DNA from: Lucifuga dentata
Lineage: Eukaryota > Chordata > Actinopteri > Ophidiiformes > Bythitidae
Length of the DNA: 64,000 bases
Direction: 5' to 3'
NCBI GenBank assembly: GCA_014773175.1
Contig: VXCM01003130.1
Coordinates: 90,619 to 154,618 of the forward strand
Made by a program: the position numbers and the translations under genes. The notes beneath the pieces were generated by a model. It searched no databases. It was given only the letters and a program-made list of their open reading frames with translations, and was not told the origin of the DNA. Positions 26,642 to 37,489 of this stretch are shown here, piece after piece; within the stretch, counting starts at the first letter, position 1; each line of letters begins with the position of its first letter.

Positions 26642-29600
26642 CAACAGATCTCAGACAGATCACCAGCCATCTTCCTCTTCTTCCTCCAATACCACTACCA
26701 CCGCTTCCCCACCTAAGCCCATTGCTGCCCATTCAGCTGCTCCCTCTAACCAGAGCAGCCACAGCTGTCAGAGTTCAACACTGGCGACCAAACCCCTGCA
26801 TCTACCTCCAAACCTGGAAGAAATGAAGGTCTGATGCACAAGAACATACAAAACAAAAAATGAAGAAATGCCAGAAAGCTAGTAAAGGAAGACTCAGAAA
26901 GGGAAGAAAGACAGGTGCAGTTATCCATAAATCTGTAAATTTCAGCAGATATTGCCATCTTCAAGACAGAACAATACATCATCTGAATGACATTTATAGA
27001 GTAGTGACATGAATGATCTCACAGGTTGAGGAACATGAGCCTGGAAACACTGTAGAATGCATAAAGAGGTCCAGTAAAGTGCCTTCTATATCCATGTCTG
27101 TGTTGTTTCTTTTTCTAAGAAGCAGCAGCTACAAAGCTGAGAATCACATTAAAAAAAGTAACTATTAAAAATTTAAACAGTATTTCGATGGCTATATTTG
27201 AACAAGCATGTAACAGTGCATTACCTACAATAACATATATCTCACAAACAACATTAATGCATCATTATTCTGTTGGGGTGCTACAAGTGGACGGAAAATT
27301 ATAAGTTGACGTCAGACATGCCCATTTTGAACAAAACTTTCCTCTGAACACGGAGGTGAAAACCAAAAAAATCAACTGAAATTGTCATATCAAGCAGCAG
27401 AATAATTATAAAAACCAATATCAATGTTCCAACTTTCAAACAGAATTTTAAACTCTGAACACAATGACGAACTCATAAACTCACTTATGAACACTTACAT
27501 CAGCATCTGTGTGTGGCCAACACACCGTTCATGTCCAAATTTAAGGACTTGGTTATAGAACGAAGGTATGACGAATCCCATTAATACAGAAATTCTTGAT
27601 GGGTACATAGTTCATAGTTTTTGGAACTTAAATATTGCTCACTTAATCCAACCCTTCTGGACCTGTGACGCTGTAGAAATTTTAGCAAACGGACCTCTTG
27701 AACTTTTATGTGAGTAAACCTCTGCTGTCTATAAGCTACTGGATCTGTGGAGAAACAGTGGATGAGAGGTGACTTATGTAAAAGACTCAAACAAAGGTCT
27801 GACACTGAAGAATTGTGTTTCAGTTTACAGCTGACAGCGTTAGACAGTGATGGATCACTCTTGTCTTTTTGTTTTCTCTCTTTTTTTTCAGTTGATCCTT
27901 TTCAATTTTCCTCTCATATTTATCCTCCTCTATTTATCCTCCTGTTTGTCTTTCCCTACTCTTTTCATTCAATCTCTGTTCTCTTTTTAACCCCCTCTCT
28001 TTTCCGTCAGGTGGCAGAGCTGAAGTCTGAGCTGAAGCTGCGGAGCTTGCCTGTCTCTGGCACCAAAACCGACCTTATCGAGCGGCTGAGGAACTGTCAG
28101 GAAGTGAATGGAGGAGGTGCTACTATCACCGCTCCTACAGCGGGGGGCGCCACAGGGCCAGGGGNAAGTGAATGGAGGAGGTGCTACTATCACCGCTCCT
28201 ACAGCGGGGGGCGCCACAGGGCCAGGGGCTGAAGGAGCGGGAAAACCAGCCAATGCTACTGCAATTACCACCACCACCAACAACAAAAACACATCACAAC
28301 AACAGTTTCGATACCACCAGCCCTCTTCTCTGGCTCTCCAGTCAGGTGATTGTTGATTTCTCTCTACTGGCACACGTAGGAATGTATACCTGCATAATAA
28401 TCTACCTGACTAATATTCATCTTTTTAATAAGTTGATGTAGGCAGCAGTGCAGCCGCTCCACAGCAGCTCATGACCTTCAATGGCTCTGCCTCCTCCCCA
28501 CCCATCTCACCCGCCTCCCCTTCTGACCACTCGCCAGCCGCCATTAGCCCAGAGGAGGCCAGCAGCAATGACAGCCATTTTGGCGAAACGGTTGGAAGAT
28601 TTTCATTGTTGCAATGTTTTGAGATAAACCTCAGACAACCCCATAACAGTATTTACATTCTGTACTCTCCTTATCCATTTGCTCATAAGCTGCCAGGAAT
28701 TTATACAATATCTGATCATGAGGGTTTGAAATAAGACTTAGTTATGAGAATGAGAAGTCTGGTATACATTATTTAGTTGTTTTATCATATTTTCACCTTG
28801 TTATGCATGCTAATTAATCTCTAATTTCTATATAGAAAGTTCAAATTATTATAATGCCTGTTTGCACTTAAAGAAGAGGTGCTATTGTTATATAAGGTGT
28901 TATTGTTAATTTCTCGGGTTAATTAATATTGAGCCCTACATACACCTTGCATTTAAATGTGATGCAGGTATAGATTTATCATCTATAGAGGGAAAAACAA
29001 ATGTACAATACAAGGTGGAAGTGCAGATAGAACATATTGTTATCAGAATGCAATCTAATCAGCTCATATTGTATTATATCATATCACATTCATGCAGGTG
29101 AGACACATTTGTGAGATAAAATCCAACCACAGCTTGAAAACCTCACCCACCCCATAAAGTTATTTTGAATCAGGAGTTGCAAATGGGTGCCTGCACACCT
29201 AGATGGCAGATGACAACAGGCCATGCAAAAAAGTTATTAGCTGTTTAGTGTAATGATCCGCCTACTGAGATCCATTTACAATGCAAACAGCATCCAGATA
29301 AAGAAAACGTATGTTATTGCACAGTGCCTTTATCCAGATAACTTATCTGAATACTTGCAGCATGTTAAAATCATTGTTGGGTGTAGGTCTTCTCGTGGAA
29401 TTTGTCCCTTATAAACAAGCCTTTTTTTTTAACCTACATTTTCTCAGTTTGAAAATCGTGCTCATATTTATCTGTTCTCTCTTTCTCTCCCTCTAGACGA
29501 ATGCACCTCTCACCCAGCTCAGCCTCCAGCCATCTTCAGCTGCTCAGCTCACTGCAAACATAAAAAAAGAGCCTCCTTGCTCCACCCCGGCACCTTGCCA

Positions 29601-32600
29601 ATTCTCTGTAAGGCCCAACTCTCTGCAGAAACGCCACCTGATAACATCAACTGCTTCCACGACTACAACTACAGGTCCTGTAGTTGCCACGTTGGACAAA
29701 GACAAGATGCTGCGAGAGAAAGATAAGCAGATAGAGGAGCTGACCAGGATGCTGAGGCAGAAACAGAGGCTGGTGGAGGTGCTGAGGATGCAGCTGGAGC
29801 ATGGGAAGAGAGGAGGAAGAGTCCAAAGAGAAGTTTCAGAGTCTGTGGTTCTCCTGAGAGTAAAGGAGGAACCTCCTGATGAACCCGATGTCCCTCTTTC
29901 AGCATCCGTACATGCTCCATTTCCCTTGCCTCCATCGTCCCTCTTAGGTGAGATGGATGTAACCACGGTCATCATCAAAGAGGAAGCCAGCGAGGCAGAG
30001 AAATCCGTGCCAAAGACAGTGATCCCGTCAGCAGAAGCTCTGGGATTACCGCAGCCTTGCTCCCAAATACAAGAAGCGCAAGAGCAGAGTCAGCCACAAA
30101 GAAAGCCAGAGCAGACAAGCGCTCAAACAAAGCAAGAACATCTACGTCTACAGCAGACCGCTCTGCAATTTGCCCAGCAACAAGCCATACAGAAGCTGCT
30201 GCTGCAGCAACAGCACAACAACCAGAACCAGCAGACTCTTAAAAACCATGTCCAGATGCCGGAGAACCACCAGAACCTGCAGAAACTCTCTCAGCAGAGG
30301 AAGAAGAAATCCCACAAACAGCAGGGCAAACAGCAGCAGCTCTCAAAGCAACATCAACAGCAGATGCAGCTGAAGCAACAGATTCTACTGAAGCAGCAAA
30401 AGTCGCTGTTACAGCAGCAAGTTAAACAAGATCAGCAGAACGCCAGACAGCAGCAACCTAAACACCCACAGCAAATCCAGACACAGGCAAAGATACACGT
30501 GAAGCAGCAACAGCTAGTAGAAGCAAAGCAACAGCTGCTCACGCAACAGAAGCTACAGGTGCAACAGCGCTTGCCACAGGTCAGGAATTAGATATTATAC
30601 AGTGTCATATGCATTTTGGTTTCAGCATTCCACTCATCTCCAGATCCTGTCAGAGTTTAATATTAATATTAGTATTAACCTGAAAAAAGGAGATGTTATC
30701 TGGGAAAAGGATGAACTTCAAAATGACCTATTAATGCTGCATGTTGTTTTCAGTCTAGTTCATTGCTGGAACAGGTCAGCAGTGAATATTTTTAAAGGAT
30801 CATACTGGCGATATTGCATGTTTAAGCCCAATAAATACTACACACATACACGTTATGTTACCAACAATCAATTTCTAAAATGTAAAACCATATTTTACTT
30901 TTCATGTTATTTTGCAAAATCCCCTAATCTTTCAAAATAGAATGTTCAGGTGATGCACGCACCTTAAAATTCATTGTTTCGCCTTCTAACACTTATGTAC
31001 AACTGTAGAAGGCACAGTCATAATTTGTCTGTAAAAGCCATCTTCTCCTGGAACTATATTTCGTGGTGGAGATATAAATTGTACTCCATGCAGCTTCTTG
31101 TTGGATTAGTTAAATAAAGTTACTTTGACAAAACAACTTAATAGACAGTGTTTGCTGTGATGGATTATTTCTCTCAAGCACGTTTCAAGTCTCTACAAGT
31201 TGATTTTTTATAGTGTACTAGAATAAAGTGAAACCTAAGGCAGTCTGGACGGTAGGAAAAAAACCTCTAAAATGTACTGTTCCAGTAGTATGTTTTGGGA
31301 AATGGATGTAACGTGTAACTTGTGTGCAGGTTGTATAAATTGGGTTCAAACATGCAATATCACCGATATTGCCCATTAATTTATTAGCACAGACAAATTT
31401 TCTTGCACGTTTGACAGCTGATGTGACAAAATAAACTAAAAATATCCACAGATTTTTTACTAGAGATTCATTCAGCTTTTGCTGGGTTTGTGCAGGTGTC
31501 TCAAATGTGCCTCAACCAGCAGTCAGGCTCCACCCCCTCTTTCCCATTGGATCTCCTCAAGACTGACTCCACCCCAACCCTGGTCACTGACAGTAATGGT
31601 AATCACTTCCTGGTTGCACTGAGCGGTCACATGACTGAGAAGCAAGGACCTGGCGCGCCTCAGAACAAAGGAAGTAATCACATCACACTGCAGGTAGCCG
31701 GCTCGCCTCCTCCTGGTTCCTTTGAGGATGGAAACTATTCATTATTCAGTGTGTATTAATATTGACTGACAAATTTATTGTTGATGATGTTGTGTGTTAT
31801 TGTTCCATCATGTCTCAGAAACTCAAGCAGAAACATTTTTTCAGACATTGAATGGTGTTCATGTTAAATTTTGTAGTAGGAAAAATTTTAATACGTAATG
31901 TAATATAGTGTGAATGGAAAGAATGTTTCCTAAAAAGCAGAAGGGCTTTTCTAGTTTACTGTAATTAAAAATAATGTCCTTTCATTATTCACTAGCGACT
32001 GCAGTCGATTCCGGTCCCTGGACGTCTTCCTCCTCAGCTGCCGAAAGCTGATAATCAGTCCAAACAGAGGACACAAGCAGAATGTTTGAAACAGCAAAGC
32101 CAGAAGGTGAGCTTAAAATAGGGACATGATGTGCAGCAAAGCCTCAAATGCTGCACATGTAAAATAGTCTTTATGCCAGATGTCAGGAATTGTTTTCAGC
32201 CTCAGGACAGATTTTGTCTCTGTTGGGCCAGAGCCCTGAACTAGAAACTCATTACTTCCTCCCAGTGCCAAAGGTTACACACTAAATTGGGAAAAACATT
32301 TTCCATTTTTCAAAAAGGAAAATAGGGTGGCATGGTGGTTAGCACTGCTGCCTCACAGCAAGAACGTTCTTGGTTTGAATCTGACCGGGTCCTTTCTGTG
32401 TGGAGTTGCAAGCTTTCCCCATGTCTTCGGGGAGCTGGGTGCTCCAGCTTCTTCCCACCTCCAAAAACATGCAGGTTAGGTAAACTGGAAACTGTAAATT
32501 GACCATAGGTGTGAATGAGTTTGTCTGTTTGTGTGTGTCAGCTCTGTGATAGGCTGGCGACCTGTCCAGGATGTACCCTGCCTGTCCAGTGACTGCTGGG

Positions 32601-35600
32601 ATAGGTTTCAGTCTCCCATGACCCTGAATAGGATAAGCGGGTGTAGATAATGGATAGATGGAAAATGGAAATCATTCCCATAACCATAACTTGGTGTTAT
32701 AGAATTGTCAATATTATTTGGCTGCTTTAAATTATTTTTACTAAAAATGTATCACTAATATACTCAAACTCATCTGTATGGTCCTTTAAATTGAATTGCC
32801 TTTAGATGGTGACAGTGCACTTATAGTGGGCAGTTTTGATGTACTCTTAACACAGCATTTCAGATTTTCTCAGGAGGCCAAATAATTTTTGTTTGTGGGC
32901 TGAATTTGGCCCTCAGGCCACTATATGCTGACCCCTATTCTATGATACATTATAATTATTAGTGACTCAAAACTCAGAACCTTTAAGTGAAGGTTAATCA
33001 TGTCAGTATGTACGTCATGCTCGGGCCACAAATTTCTGACTAGGTCATTTCTGCCATCAGAGATATCTGTAGAACAGCAGGTGTTAGTGCTGAGAAACCA
33101 TAAAAATCTGCACATGAACAGTTCTGCCTTTCATGCTTTTCATGGATCCCCATTATACACTTAATTCTCAGCCAAACTAAGTTCCTGACAGCCACGGAGC
33201 CAAGTGCAACAGAGCAGTCTGTTAATGTTCCATAAAGAGCACGCTAAGAATGAGAGTCAAAGAGAACTGCTCCAGCGAGTCCAGTAGCAGCGGAAATTAA
33301 TGATGTGTGCTGTTTGAGACAGTGACAGTGATCATTGATAAGAGTGTCTGACACTAGCCTGATGCTTATGATTATTGCTTTGCTAATTACTCAAATGACA
33401 TCCTCCATTACTGTGATTTATGTTGTTAACAGAGAAGGAACAAAGATTGTGTGGTGTCTCGGCTTAATTGAGACGTGCCGTGTCTCTCATTCCATGCAGG
33501 TGTGCTGCAGCAGCTGGTCTTTCTAGGCCATGAAAAATGTCAAGTTTTCTTATTTTAATAGAGCCCTGTGTGCTGATTACACATATTGCCAACATCAGCG
33601 GTCTTTCTTTGTCTTTTTCACGATTTTATCCCTCCTGTGACACTCTCAGTTCTGGAGTTTAAACTTTGTTAAGTAGCTTTCAACTGGAAGTTTGCCAGGT
33701 CACCATGAAATCTTTAATGGAGAGACTTTTTTTTGGAGAATTTGTGGAAAGGAGTTCATGACTAAATGAGTGGGATTTGTAAAACACAGCGCCAGACATA
33801 ATGTGTCGATATGAGCAAATATCATGTGCTAGTGATCAATAAAATTGATACTTAAGCCACTCAGTTGATCATTGGATTTAAGTGGTGAGTTTTGATCCAA
33901 TCTCTCACATTCCTGTGGCACTGCGCCTCTTCCTCAAGCCTTATCTGTGGTGTGCAGCTTTAAAGCAGATAATTTAGGTTTCTATTGCTAATTTAATATG
34001 TCTACTTGGCTTTGACAGGAATTGAATAAAGCGTGGCTCTTATACTAAACAGCTCATTAATGTGCCAATTTTCATTGGCTTTTACCTGCGACGCTTTAGA
34101 ACACTGTGTTAGTTACAAGACAATGATGTGCTGATTAATGGAAGGGAAACTTTATGAATGAGCTTCAATTATCACAGCGCTTATTTTTACTTTTTTATGA
34201 ATCCCACCCAATACATTAAATAATAAATTCTACCATAGTGAAAGCATGTATTTCTGCTGTTCCATAATTGTGAGGAGTCCTTATCTCCTTCATTTTGATT
34301 AATTGAAGGTGCAGAAGGCGGGGCTTCAGGTATCTGTGGGCCAATCCCAGCAGGTGGTTGGTTCATGTTTGTCAGCACCGCCCAATCTGCAGCCATTCTT
34401 CCGGGACCAGGAGCTCAGTCCCACAGAGACAGACGTCTCATCACCTTCCTCTCAACCCGTAAGCAACCCATTCATGACATGATACACTTTCAGTGTGACT
34501 TTCATCAATCAATACATTTAGAAGCACAAAAATAAGGATTTCTGGAGACAAATTTGTCTCTTTTTTTTTTTGTTACATTTCCTATCGNACAAAAATAAGG
34601 ATTTCTGGAGACAAATTTGTCTCTTTTTTTTTTTGTTACATTTCCTATCGACCAAAATGTCATGTAGGAATGATTGAAACTGACCTTTGTCCTTACTTTT
34701 AATTTCTTCTCCTGTAGGAATTGTTCCCTAGTCTGGACCATTATGTCTTGTTCAGTCCTCTTTCTCCAGCTTCCGTCAAGACAGCGGCCTCATCCCCTGA
34801 TAACAAAGTATGTTGTGCTGCACGCCTGATTGTATCATTGTATCAATGAAGCAGTTTCTTTGTGCTGAGCCAACATGGCATTATCCATGCAGCCAGCTGT
34901 TCAGTATCAGCTGATCCATGTTATCAGCTCTCATATTCAAACACAATACCAGTCACACTCAACTAGGCAGCCTTTAAAATCTGACCTTAGTCATGTGCTC
35001 CTAATGCTGCTTGTTGCTTTGCTACATGCTACATGTTACTAGCTATGTAGGGCCATGATTCATGATCCTTATGAGAGGTTGAGTGTTTTCTAAGAGCTTA
35101 GAGCATTCTAAGTCTCGAACATTTTTACACACACACACAGCTTTTATCCATAGTGCTGAACAGGATGATAAACCCATTTGTAGATGGAGTTAGCCATCTC
35201 CATAGCTTTCACAACTGGAAATTATATACAGTACGTCTGTACAACGACACTCTGACATAATCAAGAGGAGGAAGAGAAGGATTGCATAGACTGGCAATTT
35301 TACTGACAGTTTCCCATAAACGGAAATGTTATATCTCTATCTTAGCCTAATGCAAGACTATTTATTTAAATGTTATCAGTCACCTAACGTCAAACAGCAT
35401 GTTTCATAGAGCGATTATGGTAAAAGTAAAGGGTAAAAACTGAAATGAAATGACCAATAACAGCGCTGATTAAATGAAACGTGTTTACCCACTGACTCAC
35501 ACTGGCCATTATCCTGTAAAATATTCTTAACTTCCTACAAGCAGGTAGATTTACTCGATAATCTGTCATTTCTAAGAATGGCTTAAGTTATGATGTTTGT

Positions 35601-37434
35601 TGGAAACACACCTTAATTTTAAGGAGTTATGAAACATGTCTTTCGGTGAGTCTTTTCTGACTTTTTATGCTCTGTAATCTAACGTTATGCAAAGCACCAT
35701 TGCCTTGCATTCTGCTTCAATATATTGCGACATTTGACCTTATTCATTACAGCTTGTGCATGCAGACTTGATCTTAACTCGTGCAAATTGACAAATTAAG
35801 ATTTTGTTTTGGCATTCTTCAGTGATTTCTTATTTGGAAAATGTTCAACTGGCTTGGACCACTTATACACCAAGACCTACAAATCCTTGTTCTAAATTTT
35901 AAATAATATTTTCAAGTGTAATCCTTAAATAAGTCATTGAAACATTAGATATTAGTCTTCTGTGAATGCCAACACTCAACAAAAACACATCTGTGAAATC
36001 TCTTTCATTTTTTTGGGAAGTGTTATGTCCCAGTGTCCTGATAGCTCCAATACAACTCATTATAACTAACATCTGTGTTTTGGTTTTCTAACTTTAAACC
36101 AGCAGCTTCTGTTTTTACTTTCAAACTTTTGTAGTTTTTGTGTGGAGTCAGCATTAACTTGTAACGGTGATGCACCAGTGACGCACAGTCTCTCGCTCTC
36201 TCTCGCTCTTTTTCCGGGCATATTCTTCACTGATTCCATTGGAAAATATTGCCTCTCCTTTCATCCGCCCACCCACGCATTCATCCATTCATTAATTTGG
36301 AACTGTTTATCCTGGACTCAGCAACAGAGCAGGAGATCAGCCCAAACATGTAATCCCTATAGTTTTTTTTTTCTTTTTATATGACTGTTCATGCTGCTTT
36401 ATTCATATTAGTACATGTATTCTGACATTTAGTTTCCACAGGTAGATGGTTCACATACAACACTGAAGATTGTTGGCCTTTAATAGGATTATTTGGGCAT
36501 TTACTAATTTACTATTTAGGCATGCTAATGAGAACTTGCCTGAATATTGTGTCCAATTTAACAATGGTGATTCACAAAGCTTTCCACAGGCCTAAGAACA
36601 AATCAAAGGAGAATAAAAATTCATGAATCTGAGGGGATTTCTTATTTTCTTCTTTAGCTTTTAGAAATCAGTTGAATAGGGAAAATAAGAAAATGTTGTT
36701 GAGCAAGGCTCGTTGTTTTTTTTTTCCTCTGCAGAAAGGCTTTTCCACTTTAACGTTGATAGATAAGGCAATATGTCTGCCTTTAACACCAATCTTAATG
36801 AAAACTTCAGGCATGTGTATCCTATGATAAGCTTACTTACAGGTGCAATTTAGCCCAGATCCTGCAGAGCCTGGCGAAAAGTAAATAACACGTGGCCACA
36901 AGTTACTACTGCATGGAAATGAGATACTTAAAGCATGGCCACAAGTTATTAATGCGTGGGAACAACTTAATTATACACATAAAGAGGCCGTAGGATAGTG
37001 AGCCGCACCGATATAAATAAGCTGTTTATCTGTCTGTTCAAATCTGAAATTCTGCATGTCATTTTTGAAAATGAACCGACTCTTATGGCCCATAAATGTT
37101 TGTAATTAATCTGTCATGTATGTTTCTTAAACACTTTGTTGTCGTTGCCTCCAGGTGTTTCAAAGCGGTTACCGTAAAGTTCAGAACAAGGGCGCAATCA
37201 ATCTGTAGCTGCAGCAAGCTATCCTGTAGTGTCTTTATGTTTATAACTAAGTCGTTCCCACACATTAATAACTTGTGGCCGCGCTTCAATTATCTTGTGG
37301 CCACAATTTAACTACCTTGTTTCCACGCATTACTAACTCATGGCCATGTGTTATTATTATATATATTTTTTTAAAGAAATGTCACCGCCCACACTCTGTA
37401 AGATCCAGATCCAAACTCCCAAATAAACTATGAT

Positions 37435-37489
<55 letters not shown>

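Larger units (their letters stand above)
32107..34308. other. mrtfa intron 15
   Basis: Contains the dispersed fish repeat (32325-32661) and a copy of the third repeat family (about 33770-33960). The intervals 33160-33420 and 34000-34180 look unique, with AT-rich homeodomain-like motifs. No coding signal. Confidence 0.5.

Noticed and set aside
28102..28228. Tandem duplication inside the SAP exon as a real protein feature
   Set aside because: The copies are identical, separated by a single n, and the excess breaks an otherwise perfect frame; the same pattern occurs in non-coding DNA elsewhere in the window.
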